A stretch of DNA of 64,000 nt from Microbacterium sp. CSI-V (GTDB lineage: Bacteria; Actinomycetota; Actinomycetes; Actinomycetales; Microbacteriaceae): contig NZ_MTQM01000008.1 in assembly GCF_001984105.1 (NCBI RefSeq), positions 186,001 to 250,000 on the forward strand, read 5' to 3'. The notes beneath the pieces were generated by a model. That model saw nothing but the letters and a program-made list of their open reading frames with translations, had not been told where the DNA came from and made no database searches. Of this stretch, positions 27,770 to 38,457 are shown piece by piece (the first letter of the stretch is position 1; each line of letters starts with the position of its first letter). Both the position numbers and the translations under genes were made by a program.

Positions 27770-30115
27770 TCAGGATCCGACGTAGCGCGCGAGGTGCTCG
27801 CCCGTGAGGGTGGACCGACCGTCCACGAGGTCGGCGGGAACCCCCTCGAACACGATCGATCCGCCATCACGTCCGGCCCCCGGGCCGATGTCGATGATCC
27901 AGTCGGCATGCGCCATGACCGCCTGGTGATGCTCGATCACGACGACGGTGTTGCCGGCATCCACGAGGGAATCCAGGAGGGCCAGCAGGGTGTCGACGTC
28001 GGCGAGGTGCAGGCCCGTCGTCGGTTCGTCGAGCACGTACACGGCCCCCTTCTTGGCCATCGAGATCGCCAGCTTCAGGCGCTGGCGCTCACCGCCGGAC
28101 AGGGTGTTGAGCGACTGCCCGAGCGTGATGTACCCGAGCCCCACATCGACCAGCCGGCCCAGCACCGCGACCGCCGGCCCGGTGGTGAGGAATGCGGATG
28201 CCTCGGCGATCGACATCTGCAGCACCTCCGCGATGTTCCTGCCGTCGAGGGTGTACTCGAGAACCTCGTCCGCGAAGCCCGTGCCGCCGCAGAGTTCGCA
28301 GGCCGTCTCGACCGTGGACTGGAAGCCGAGCTGGGTGACGATCACGCCCAGCCCGTTGCACGCGGGACACGCGCCCTCGGAGTTCGCGCTGAACAGCGCC
28401 GGCTTGACGCCGTTCGCCTTCGCGAAGGCCGCGCGCACGGCGTCGAGGATGCCGGTGTAGGTCGCGGGGCTGCTTCGCCGGGAGCCCTTGATGGGCGACT
28501 GGTCGACGACGACGACGTCGTCGAACGCCGGAAGATTGCCGTGGATGAGAGAGGACTTGCCCGACCCGGCCACCCCGGTCACGACGGTCAGGATGCCGAG
28601 GGGGACGTCGACGTCGACGTTCTTGAGGTTGTGCTGGGTTGCCCCGCGGATCGGCAGCGCGCCGGTGCGCTCCCGGACCGAAGGCTTCAGTCGCGCGCGG
28701 TGATCGAGGAAGCGGCCGGTCAGCGTGTCGGAACCGCGGAGTCCGGCGACATCGCCCTCGTACTGGATCGCCCCGCCGTCGCGACCGGCGCGGGGACCGA
28801 GGTCGACGACGTGGTCGGCGATCTCGATGACCTCGGGCTTGTGCTCGACGACGAGCACGGTGTTGCCCTTGTCGCGCAGCTGGCGCAGGGTGTCGTTCAT
28901 CCGCTGGATGTCGTGGGGGTGCAGCCCCGCCGTCGGCTCGTCGAAGACGTACGTGATGTCGGTCAGGCTCGAGCCGAGGTGACGGATCATCTTCGTGCGC
29001 TGCGCCTCGCCCCCCGAGAGGGTGCCGCTCGCGCGGTCGAGGGAGAGGTATCCGAGCCCGATGTGGACGAAGGCATCGAGCGTGTCGCGGAGACCGTCGA
29101 CGATGGGGGCGACGGACGGGTCATCGATGGTGCGCACCCAGGCGGCGAGGTCGGTGATCTGCATCGCCGCGGCATCCGCGATGTTGATCCCGTCGATGCG
29201 CGACGAGCGAGCCCCCTCGTTGAGCCGCGTACCGCCGCACGCGGGGCACGGCACGAACGTGACGGCGCGGTCGACGAAGGCGCGGATGTGCGGCTGCAGC
29301 CCGTCGCGGTCCTTCTGCAGCATGCTCTTCGTGATCTTCGGGACGAGACCCTCGTAGGTCATGTTCGAGCTGGCGATCCGCACCTTCCGCTGCTCGCCGT
29401 AGAGGAAGGTCTGCCGCTGCTCCGGGGTGAAGTCGCGCACGGGGGTGTCACCGTCGAAGAAGCCCGCCTCCGCGAAGATCCGCACCATCCAGCCGTCGGC
29501 GGTGTAGCCGGGCACGAGGATCGCGCCGTCGTTGAGCGAGAGCGACTCGTCGACGAGCTGGGAGACGTCGATGTCGCTCACCTGTCCGAGCCCCTCGCAG
29601 TCCGGACACATGCCGCCGGTGATCTCGAACGACCGCCGCTCCCTCTGCCCCTTTCGGGCTCCGGTCGCGATCGTCACGGCTCCCGCGCCGGAGAGGGACG
29701 GGACGTTGAAGGAGAACGCCTGCGACGACCCGACGTGGGGCTGCCCGAGCCGGCTGAAGAGCACGCGCAGCATCGCGTGCACGTCGGTCGCGGTGCCGAC
29801 GGTCGAGCGGGAGTTGGGAGCCATGCGCTCCTGGTCGACGCGGATCGTCGCGCTGAGGTTCTCAAGCGCATCGACCTCGGGCCGCGCGGGCTGCCCCATG
29901 AACTGCTGGACGAACGTCGGGTAGGTGTCGTTGATCAACCGCTGCGACTCGGCGGCGATCGTGCCGAACACCAGCGACGACTTGCCCGAACCGCTCACGC
30001 CCGTGAACACCGTCAGGCGCCGCTTCGGCACGTCGACGTCGATGTTCTTGAGGTTGTTCTCGCGTGCACCGCGCACGCGGATGACGCCGTGGGCGTCGGC
30101 GGGGGCATCGGGCAT
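27770..30115 (-). CDS. UvrA-like excinuclease ATPase paralogue
   Basis: The 781-aa protein has two ABC-type cassettes with Walker A GVSGSGKSS and GVAGSGKSS, signatures LSGGEAQR and LSGGERQR, Walker B DEPTAGLHP and DEPTTGLHL, and four CxxC zinc pairs (CPDC, CPAC, CPAC, CELC). It is about 170 residues shorter than UvrA and I find no UvrB-binding domain, which places it with the DrrC/UvrA2-like ATPases linked to drug tolerance. The role in repair is uncertain. ATG 30115 has GAGGAGG six to seven bases upstream. Confidence 0.9.
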   Translation of the reverse strand: MPDAPADAHGVIRVRGARENNLKNIDVDVPKRRLTVFTGVSGSGKSSLVFGTIAAESQRLINDTYPTFVQQFMGQPARPEVDALENLSATIRVDQERMAPNSRSTVGTATDVHAMLRVLFSRLGQPHVGSSQAFSFNVPSLSGAGAVTIATGARKGQRERRSFEITGGMCPDCEGLGQVSDIDVSQLVDESLSLNDGAILVPGYTADGWMVRIFAEAGFFDGDTPVRDFTPEQRQTFLYGEQRKVRIASSNMTYEGLVPKITKSMLQKDRDGLQPHIRAFVDRAVTFVPCPACGGTRLNEGARSSRIDGINIADAAAMQITDLAAWVRTIDDPSVAPIVDGLRDTLDAFVHIGLGYLSLDRASGTLSGGEAQRTKMIRHLGSSLTDITYVFDEPTAGLHPHDIQRMNDTLRQLRDKGNTVLVVEHKPEVIEIADHVVDLGPRAGRDGGAIQYEGDVAGLRGSDTLTGRFLDHRARLKPSVRERTGALPIRGATQHNLKNVDVDVPLGILTVVTGVAGSGKSSLIHGNLPAFDDVVVVDQSPIKGSRRSSPATYTGILDAVRAAFAKANGVKPALFSANSEGACPACNGLGVIVTQLGFQSTVETACELCGGTGFADEVLEYTLDGRNIAEVLQMSIAEASAFLTTGPAVAVLGRLVDVGLGYITLGQSLNTLSGGERQRLKLAISMAKKGAVYVLDEPTTGLHLADVDTLLALLDSLVDAGNTVVVIEHHQAVMAHADWIIDIGPGAGRDGGSIVFEGVPADLVDGRSTLTGEHLARYVGS

Positions 30116-30206
30116 GGCGGCCTCCTCGGATGGGTCGCCCCTCAGTGTGCCCGAGGCCTCCGACATGCGCGACCGTGCGACGGCGCCCGCGTGCCCGCAG
30201 GAACGA

Positions 30207-30240
30207 CGTCGCCCCCGCGGACGGATCCGCGGGGGCGACG
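30207..30240 (-). terminator. Hairpin terminator after the DEAD-box helicase
   Basis: A perfect 15-bp GC-rich stem (30207-30221 with 30226-30240) closes a four-base loop just below the helicase stop. There is no T-run, which is common for actinobacterial terminators. Confidence 0.7.
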
Positions 30241-30251
30241 AGAAGAGCGGG

Positions 30252-31793
30252 TCAGCCCTGGGCGCGACGGTTGGTGCGGGCGCTGCGCCCGACGACCATG
30301 CCCGTCGTGGGGGCACCGGATGCCGACCGCCCGGCGCTCTGCGTACGACCGGCGTTGCCACCCGTGCGGGCGTTGCCGCCGGCACCCTGGCCGCGACCGG
30401 CACCCGAACGCTGGCCCTGACGAGCGGGCTGCGCGGCGTCTCCCGTGGAAGCGGCCTGACCGGCACCGCGACCGCGGCGACGACGACCCTCACCGGGAGC
30501 GGACACGCGGGGAGCGGCGTCCGAGGACCCCTGACCGCGGGCCGCGCGCTTGCGCTGGGCGTTGGCGCCCTGCGAGCGTCCGCCGCCCTGGGGCTGCGCG
30601 ACGACCGGCTCGGGCTTGACGTACGGCGCGACCTCGCCGACGAGCGCGACGACCTCGGGCGAGGCCGAGGTGACCGGCTGCGGGGTGACGTCGATCTTGG
30701 CCTTGCGCAGGATGTCGAGGGTGTCGCGACGCTGCTCGGGCAGCATGATCGTCACGACGTCGCCGGCCGAACCCGCGCGCGCCGTACGACCGGAGCGGTG
30801 CAGGTACGCCTTGTGCTCCACGGGAGGGTCGACGTGGACGACGAGCTCGACGCCGTCGACGTGCACACCGCGGGCGGCGACGTCGGTGGCGACGAGGACC
30901 TTCGCCCGGCCGTCGCCGAACGCCGCGAGGTTGCGGTCACGGGCCGGCTGCGACAGGTTGCCGTGCAGGTCGACCGACGGGATGCCTGCGGCCGTGAGCG
31001 CCTTCGCGAGCTTCTTGGCCTGGTGCTTGGTGCGCATGAAGAGGATGCGGCGAGCCGTGCCGGACGCGAGGGTCTCGACGAGCTTCTTCTTGGCATCCGC
31101 GTCCGCCGGGACGAACACGTGGTGCGTCATCGCGGCGACGTGCGAGTGGGCCTCGTCGACGGAGTGGAGGACCTCGTTGCGGAGGAAGCGCTTCACGAGC
31201 TTGTCCACGCCGTTGTCGAGCGTGGCCGAGAAGAGGAGGCGCTGTCCGTCGGCGGGCGTGCGCGCCAGCAGACGAGTGACGCCGGGGAGGAAGCCGAGGT
31301 CGGCCATGTGGTCGGCCTCGTCGAGGACGGTGATCTCGACCGCGTCGAGGCTCGCGAAGCCCTGACCGATGAGGTCTTCGAGACGGCCGGGGCAGGCGAC
31401 GAGGATGTCGACGCCGGCGTTCAGAGCGTCGACCTGACGCTTCTGGTTCACGCCGCCGTAGACGGTCGTGGTCGTGAGGTCGTACGCCGCGGCGAGGGGC
31501 TTGATGACCTCGTCGATCTGGTTGGCGAGCTCACGGGTGGGGGCGAGCACGAGCGCGCGGGGCTTGCGTCCGCGTCGGCGGTCGCTCTTCGCGGCCAGAC
31601 GCGCCACGAGGGGCAGCGAGAAGGCGAGGGTCTTGCCGGAGCCGGTCTTGCCGCGGCCGAGCACGTCGCGGCCGGCGAGGGTGTCGGGCAGGGTGTCGGC
31701 CTGGATCGGGAACGGCTCGTTCTTGCCCTGCTCGGCGAGCACGGCGATCAGCGGCGCGGGCACGCCGAGGTCGGTGAAGTTCTGGGACGTCAT
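30252..31793 (-). CDS. DEAD-box RNA helicase with RG-rich tail
   Basis: The 513-aa protein has the helicase core: Q-motif region PFPIQADTLP, motif I GRGKTGSGKT, APTRELA, DEAD in VLDEADHMAD, SATL, and motif VI HRSGRTARAG. Residues from about 380 form a low-complexity Arg/Gly/Gln/Ala tail (RRRRGRGAG, GAGRGQGAGG) typical of RNA-binding RGG-like extensions. It would remodel RNA in ribosome assembly, decay or cold adaptation. ATG 31793 is preceded by AGGAGA. The 185 bp up to the tag stop give a long leader; TAGACT on the minus strand near 31960 may be the -10. Confidence 0.93.
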   Translation of the reverse strand: MTSQNFTDLGVPAPLIAVLAEQGKNEPFPIQADTLPDTLAGRDVLGRGKTGSGKTLAFSLPLVARLAAKSDRRRGRKPRALVLAPTRELANQIDEVIKPLAAAYDLTTTTVYGGVNQKRQVDALNAGVDILVACPGRLEDLIGQGFASLDAVEITVLDEADHMADLGFLPGVTRLLARTPADGQRLLFSATLDNGVDKLVKRFLRNEVLHSVDEAHSHVAAMTHHVFVPADADAKKKLVETLASGTARRILFMRTKHQAKKLAKALTAAGIPSVDLHGNLSQPARDRNLAAFGDGRAKVLVATDVAARGVHVDGVELVVHVDPPVEHKAYLHRSGRTARAGSAGDVVTIMLPEQRRDTLDILRKAKIDVTPQPVTSASPEVVALVGEVAPYVKPEPVVAQPQGGGRSQGANAQRKRAARGQGSSDAAPRVSAPGEGRRRRGRGAGQAASTGDAAQPARQGQRSGAGRGQGAGGNARTGGNAGRTQSAGRSASGAPTTGMVVGRSARTNRRAQG

Positions 31794-31978
31794 GAAGTCT
31801 CCTGCCGGCGCGCACGCACGCACGGCGGTTCGGGATGCCGCGATGCTGCGGCTGCAATGGGCGAAGGCGCCGGGTGGCGCATCCGTTCGCCGTGAAGGTC
31901 AAAGGCCCGCGGGAAGGGGGCCGGTGCGTTCGACGACGCTGGGAGTGAGAGCTCCAGGATCCAGTCTAGCGGGTGCGG

Positions 31979-32551
31979 TCAAGCCGCCGCTCGCCAGCAG
32001 CCCGCGACATGATCGTCGACCATTCCCGAGGACTGCATCAACGCGTACATGGTGGTGGGTCCGACGAAGCGGAACCCGCGGCGCCGCAGCTCTTTGCTCA
32101 TCGCCTCGGACTCGGGCGTCACGGCCGGAACCTCGGCGAACGATGACGGAGGCGTGTGCGCGGCGGGAGCGAACGACCACAGCAGGGCGTCGAGCTCGCC
32201 CGTGTCCATGCCGGCGACGAGGGCGGCGTTGCCGATCACGGCCTCGATCTTGCCGCGGTGGCGGATGATCCCGGCATCCTGAAGCAGGCGATCGACGTCG
32301 TCGGGCCCGAACGCGGCGACGGTGGACGGTTCGAACCCGTGGAACACCTCGCGGAACCGCGGGCGTTTGCGCAGGATCGTGATCCACGACAGACCCGCCT
32401 GGAAGCCCTCGAGGCTCATCTTCTCGAACAGCGGCCGGTCGCCGCGCAACTCGGTGCCCCACTCCTCGTCGTGGTAGCGCCGGTACTCGGTGTCGTCGCC
32501 GACCCACGCGCACCGGGCGACGCCGTCGGCGTCGATGATGAGGTCGCTCAT
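31979..32551 (-). CDS. tag: DNA-3-methyladenine glycosylase I
   Basis: Excises 3-methyladenine from alkylated DNA. The 190-aa protein begins CAWVGDDTEYRRYHDEEWG, the family signature, followed by LFEKMSLEGFQAGLSWITILRKRP, GIIRHRGKIEAVIGNA and the C-terminal RRRGFRFVGPTTMYALMQSSGMVDDH. Zinc ligands near the termini fit Cys and His in CAW and the final DDHVAGCW. ATG 32551 is chosen at the conserved N-terminus; earlier starts add an unconserved leader. Confidence 0.95.
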   Translation of the reverse strand: MSDLIIDADGVARCAWVGDDTEYRRYHDEEWGTELRGDRPLFEKMSLEGFQAGLSWITILRKRPRFREVFHGFEPSTVAAFGPDDVDRLLQDAGIIRHRGKIEAVIGNAALVAGMDTGELDALLWSFAPAAHTPPSSFAEVPAVTPESEAMSKELRRRGFRFVGPTTMYALMQSSGMVDDHVAGCWRAAA

Positions 32552-32620
32552 GCTCTCAGCGTAGGCCGGGGGTCGGACACGGGCCGGGCGCAAGCCCTGG
32601 CCCCGCGATCAGCCGACCGC

Positions 32621-32626
32621 TACCTT
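32621..32626 (+). promoter_or_regulatory. -10 box for a likely leaderless small membrane protein mRNA
   Basis: TACCTT is followed by seven bases (cccgggc) and then ATG 32634. Confidence 0.45.
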
Positions 32627-32633
32627 CCCGGGC

Positions 32634-32834
32634 ATGCACACCGTTCCCCTCGGTCCCCGCCGGACACGCGTTTCGCTCGTCCTCGGCCTGGTCCTCGCGC
32701 TCGTCATGATCGTGATCGGCATCGTCACCATCGGCGTGAACGGACCGCTCTGGTTCGCGATCGTCCTGCTCGTCGCGGGCGCGCTCATCGCCGCGCTCGC
32801 CCTCGTGCGTCTGGCGCTGCTGCGCCGCAGCTGA
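32634..32834 (+). CDS. Small two-TM membrane protein
   Basis: A 66-aa protein made almost entirely of two hydrophobic helices (RVSLVLGLVLALVMIVIGIVTIG and LWFAIVLLVAGALIAALALV) with a basic N-terminus and a LRRS tail. The ORF has its own -10 box and a downstream terminator, which supports it as a real gene. I do not recognise a family, and nothing in the context suggests a function. Confidence 0.65.
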   Translation: MHTVPLGPRRTRVSLVLGLVLALVMIVIGIVTIGVNGPLWFAIVLLVAGALIAALALVRLALLRRS

Positions 32835-32837
32835 CAC

Positions 32838-32876
32838 GACGGAGGGCGGCGACCCTCGCGACCACCGCCCTCCGTC
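32838..32876. terminator. Bidirectional terminator between small membrane gene and acyl-CoA oxidase
   Basis: A 12-bp stem, GACGGAGGGCGG (32838-32849) with CCGCCCTCCGTC (32865-32876), separates two convergent genes. The loop is 15 bases and no T-run follows. Confidence 0.7.
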
Positions 32877-32883
32877 CGTGCGC

Positions 32884-34986
32884 CTACTTGCCCGGCTTCT
32901 TCTCCGGCACCGGGGCGTTGCCCGAGGCCCGCAGGGCCGCGTAGTACGACGCCGCCTCGTTCTGCCGTTCGTCCTCGACGCCCGTGGCGATCGAGGCGCG
33001 GATGTGCTCGGGGCCGTAACCGAACGCGTCCACGAGGTCCTGCGCGTGCGGACGCAGTCGGACGCAGAGCCGGTCGATGTAGCTCGACACCGCCGCCGCG
33101 CGCTGCGTCGAGAGGCGGCCGTTGATCAGGTACCAGGCCAGGTGCTTCTCGATGAGCTGCAGGCCGAAGAGGTCGCGCAGCCACGTCAGCACCTGGCGGG
33201 AGCCGTCGTCGCCGAGACGGTTGACGGCGTCGGTGAACGCCTCCCACTGCAGGAGCTCACCGTGGGCCCGGGCAGCTTCGATCAGCTCGGCCTGGTTCTC
33301 GTTGAAGAGTGCCGCCGCCTCCTCGCGGGAGAGCTTGGATGCCGGGCGCAGCCGCCCCGCGACGTCGGCAACCATCTGCTGCACGCGGTCGGCCAGCAAC
33401 TCGTGCTGCTGCTGAGCGCGAAGTCCCTTCTCCACCGAGCGGGCCGTCGAGCCGCGGTCGGTCACGGCCTGCCCCAGCTGACGCAGACCCGCGCCGTGGA
33501 AGAGCTTGCCCGCAGTCTGTCCCACCGCGAACGCGGCGAGGGCCTTGGCATCCTTGCCCTTGAACTGACGGGCGTAGTCGGCGAGCAGGCGCTTGCCGAC
33601 GAGCTGCAGGAGGACGTTGTTGTCGCCCTCGAAGGTGACGTAGATGTCGAGGTCGGCGCGGAGCCCCACGAGACGGTTCTCGAAGAGGAAGCCCTGACCG
33701 CCGCATGCTTCGCGCGACTCCTGCAGCGTGTCCAGCGCGTGCCACGTCGACAGCGGCTTGAGCGCGGCGGCGAGCGTCTCGAGGTCTTCGCGATCGGCAT
33801 CCGTGTCGAGGCGTCCGCTGAAGACGCCGTCGAACTTCTGAAGGAACTCGTCGTGCGCGAAGATCTGCGCGTAGGTCGTCGCCAGGCGCGGCAGGAGGCG
33901 GCGCTGGTGCTTGCCGTAGTCGAGCAGGGTGACCTCGGGGGTCCCGCTGCCCGAGTCGAACTGCCGACGCTGGTTGCCGTAGGTGATCGCGATCGTGAGG
34001 CCGATCGCGGACGCCCACGCGGCCGCACCGTCGAGCGAGACGCGTCCCTGGACGAGGGTGCCGAGCATCGTGAAGAAGCGACGCCCGGGGCTGGCGATGT
34101 CGCTCGAGTACGTGCCGTCGGCGGCGACGTCGCCGTAGCGGTTCAACAGGTTCTCACGGGGGACGCGCACGTGGTCGAAGTGGAGGCGTCCGTTGTCGAT
34201 GCCGTTGAGGCCGCCCTTGAGGCCGTCGTCCTCGCCGCCGATGCCGGGGAGGAAGGCCCCCTCGTCATCGCGGAGCGGAACGTAGAAGCAGTGCACGCCG
34301 TGGTTCACGCCGTTGGTGATGAGCTGGGCGAACACGGTCGCGGCCTTGCCGTGCAAGGCGGCGTTGCCGAGGTAGTCCTTCCACGCGCCGCGGAACGGCG
34401 TGTGGATGACGAACTCCTCGGTGTCGGCGTCGTACGTGGCCGTCGTGCCGATGGCGGCGACGTCGGAGCCGTGGCCGGTCTCGGTCATCGCGAAGGCCCC
34501 GGGGATGTCGAGGCTCATGATGCCGGGCAGCCACTTCTCGTGGTGCTTCTCGGTTCCGAGCTGCAGGACGGCCGAGCCGAACAGGCCCCACTGCACGCCC
34601 GACTTGATCTGCAGGCTGGGGTCGGCGGCCACCAGCTCTTCGAATCCGGCGATGTTCGCGCCGTTGTTCTCCTCGCCCCCGAACCGCTTCGGGAACGCGC
34701 GGTGCACGGCCTTGCGCGCGACGAGCTCGTGCAGCTGGCCGAGGGTCCGCTCGCGGTGCGCGTCCATGGCGAGGCTGTCGTCGCGCCAGAAGATCGGATC
34801 CTTCAGCATCGCGCGCGCCTCCCGGCGCGTGTCCGCCCACGTTCCGAGCAGGAGGTCGGTGACCTTCTCGATGTCGATGCGGTTCTCGGCGGCCTCGGCG
34901 GCGGAATGCGCGGCTGTCGGCGCACCCCCGACGGGGGTACGCGTGCTCGTGGCGGGCGTGGTGGGACGGACGGCGGCGTCGGTCAT
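32884..34986 (-). CDS. Acyl-CoA oxidase/dehydrogenase family protein
   Basis: The 700-aa flavoprotein is closer in length to acyl-CoA oxidases than to 380-aa dehydrogenases. It has an N-terminal helical domain, the FAD-contacting AFAMTETGHGSDVAAIGTTATYD, the WKDYLGNAALHG strand, GRVSLDGAAAWASAIGLTIAI, and the C-terminal REACGGQGFLFENRL and TFEGDNNVLLQ motifs. It would catalyse the first oxidation of fatty acyl-CoA in beta-oxidation. AAGGTG precedes ATG 34986. A good promoter and a dyad lie upstream. Confidence 0.93.
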   Translation of the reverse strand: MTDAAVRPTTPATSTRTPVGGAPTAAHSAAEAAENRIDIEKVTDLLLGTWADTRREARAMLKDPIFWRDDSLAMDAHRERTLGQLHELVARKAVHRAFPKRFGGEENNGANIAGFEELVAADPSLQIKSGVQWGLFGSAVLQLGTEKHHEKWLPGIMSLDIPGAFAMTETGHGSDVAAIGTTATYDADTEEFVIHTPFRGAWKDYLGNAALHGKAATVFAQLITNGVNHGVHCFYVPLRDDEGAFLPGIGGEDDGLKGGLNGIDNGRLHFDHVRVPRENLLNRYGDVAADGTYSSDIASPGRRFFTMLGTLVQGRVSLDGAAAWASAIGLTIAITYGNQRRQFDSGSGTPEVTLLDYGKHQRRLLPRLATTYAQIFAHDEFLQKFDGVFSGRLDTDADREDLETLAAALKPLSTWHALDTLQESREACGGQGFLFENRLVGLRADLDIYVTFEGDNNVLLQLVGKRLLADYARQFKGKDAKALAAFAVGQTAGKLFHGAGLRQLGQAVTDRGSTARSVEKGLRAQQQHELLADRVQQMVADVAGRLRPASKLSREEAAALFNENQAELIEAARAHGELLQWEAFTDAVNRLGDDGSRQVLTWLRDLFGLQLIEKHLAWYLINGRLSTQRAAAVSSYIDRLCVRLRPHAQDLVDAFGYGPEHIRASIATGVEDERQNEAASYYAALRASGNAPVPEKKPGK

Positions 34987-35021
34987 TTCGGCACCTTTCG
35001 ACGTTGCAAAGGGATGTCTCC

Positions 35022-35074
35022 ACGGTAGGAGTCCCACAACAGCGGATCAAACATTGTGTGAGGTGGCCACAATG
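35022..35074 (-). promoter_or_regulatory. Promoter and candidate operator of the acyl-CoA oxidase gene
   Basis: On the minus strand TTGATC (35050-35045) and TACCGT (35027-35022) are spaced by 17 bases, a near-consensus promoter. Directly upstream lies an inverted repeat CATTGTG (35052-35058) and CACAATG (35068-35074) with a nine-base spacer, a plausible site for a TetR- or GntR-type fatty-acid regulator. Confidence 0.6.
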
Positions 35075-35139
35075 CTCTGGCGCGACGCCGGGTCGGTTGG
35101 TTGTGGGGGGTCAACATCCCTGGGAGGGTGCCGAGCGCG

Positions 35140-37179
<2,040 letters not shown>

Positions 37180-37266
37180 TCCACCACGGTAGCCCCGGGC
37201 ACGGACACGCATCCGGCGAGCGCTCTGTTCGGGGGAGGAATCGTCAGGAATCGGGGGTGTGGAGGA

Positions 37267-37455
37267 TCAATGCGACGCGCGGGTCAGCGGCGTCGGCGGG
37301 AGGTCGGATGCCTCGAGCTCGACACGTCGCGCGGAGCAGCCGACGCAGCGGACGTACCGCACCCGCCCTTCGCTCGTCGCGTGCACCGAGTCGGTGATCC
37401 ACGCGTGTTCGTGGACGGGGGCGACGGGCGAGGCGACGGGCGAGGCGGCGGTCAT
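37267..37455 (-). CDS. Small zinc-ribbon-like protein
   Basis: A 62-aa protein whose core HAWITDSVHATSEGRVRYVRCVGCSARRVEL has a CxxC pair and a conserved HAW start, as in small actinobacterial hypothetical proteins I have seen annotated without function. ATG 37455 lies only 25 bp from the divergently transcribed CGNR-type gene. Single CxxC plus histidines could bind one zinc. Function unknown. Confidence 0.65.
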   Translation of the reverse strand: MTAASPVASPVAPVHEHAWITDSVHATSEGRVRYVRCVGCSARRVELEASDLPPTPLTRASH

Positions 37456-37480
37456 GAGGCCAGCGTGCTGTAATGCCGTT

Positions 37481-37996
37481 ATGCATCTCAACCCTTACGG
37501 GGAGTACGCCGTGCTGCTAGCGGCGTCGCTCGCGAACGACTGGCCCGCCGACCGCGCGGGCATCGAGGAGCGCACGCGCGAGCTCGGCATGACGATGACG
37601 TTCCCGGTGGCATCCGACGACCACCCGCACACGCGCGACGTGATCGACCGGTGGCTGCGGGTCGTCGATGAGCCCGACCCCGCGGCGCGCGCGGCGCTGC
37701 TGAACCTTGAGATGGCCGGGGCGGCGGCGTATCCGCGGCTCACCGACCACGACGGCGAGGGCTGGCATGTCCACTACCGCGACACCGACGACTCGCTCCC
37801 CCGAGTGCTGGCGGCGGTGATCTCGGTGGGCACCGCGCTGCACCTCGTCACCCGCGGCATCCACCGCCTGGGCCGATGCGGCGCCGCCCCCTGCGACCGC
37901 GTCGTCGTCGACGTCACCCGCAACGGCCGTCAGCGCTACTGCTCGGTGCGCTGCGCGAACCGCGCCGCCGTGCGCCGGCACCGCGCGCGCGGCTGA
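37481..37996 (+). CDS. ABATE/CGNR-type zinc-finger protein
   Basis: The 171-aa protein begins NPYGEYAVLLAASLANDWP, the start of the ABATE domain, and ends with a C-terminal zinc finger CGAAPCDRVVVDV...RYCSVRCANRAAVRRHRAR, where the family's CGNR is CANR. Such proteins are thought to be stress-related regulators. The start shares a 25-bp divergent region with the small zinc-ribbon gene; TAATGC at 37471-37476 lies four bases before ATG 37481. No ribosome binding site is seen. Confidence 0.85.
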   Translation: MHLNPYGEYAVLLAASLANDWPADRAGIEERTRELGMTMTFPVASDDHPHTRDVIDRWLRVVDEPDPAARAALLNLEMAGAAAYPRLTDHDGEGWHVHYRDTDDSLPRVLAAVISVGTALHLVTRGIHRLGRCGAAPCDRVVVDVTRNGRQRYCSVRCANRAAVRRHRARG

Positions 37997-38118
37997 ACCA
38001 CGAACCCCGAACCACGAACGCCCACCGGCGCTGGCACAGCGTGCCGCGCGGCACCGGGGATGGCGGAACAGGGCTCGCCCTGCGAACGTTGAGGGCAGTA
38101 CCGACGACCGGAGGCGAC

Positions 38119-38457
38119 ATGACCGACGCAGTGACCGTGACCCGCAACGACGAGGCGCGCCGATACGAAGTGCACGTGGACGGCGAACTGGGCGGGGTGC
38201 TGCAGTTCCGTCCGGCCGGTGAGGGACGCGTGGTCCTCCCCCACACCGAGATCGACTCCTCGTTCAAGGGCAAGGGCCTGGGTTCGACACTCGCCAGCGA
38301 AGCGCTGGCCGATCTCGCCCGGCGCGGCGACACGATCGTGCCCACGTGCCCGTTCGTCGCGCACTACCTTCGCGAGCACGACGTCCCCGGCCTCGTCATC
38401 GAGTGGCCCCGCGAGGAAGACGCGGCCGACTCGGCGGATCCCGGCGAGCCGGCATGA
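38119..38457 (+). CDS. GNAT-like N-acetyltransferase (short, YidJ/COG2388 type)
   Basis: A 112-aa single-domain protein with the strand pattern YEVHVDGELGGVLQFRP, LPHTEIDSSFKGKGLGSTLASEAL (acetyl-CoA pyrophosphate loop KGKGLGS) and the PTCPFVAHYLREH motif characteristic of this small GNAT family. The acceptor is unknown. GGAG lies six bases before ATG 38119. It is translationally coupled to the pirin gene by an ATGA overlap. Confidence 0.9.
   Translation: MTDAVTVTRNDEARRYEVHVDGELGGVLQFRPAGEGRVVLPHTEIDSSFKGKGLGSTLASEALADLARRGDTIVPTCPFVAHYLREHDVPGLVIEWPREEDAADSADPGEPA

Noticed and set aside
27794..30619. 941-aa plus-strand frame opposite the UvrA-like gene
   Set aside because: Antisense shadow; the minus-strand frame has all ATPase and zinc motifs.
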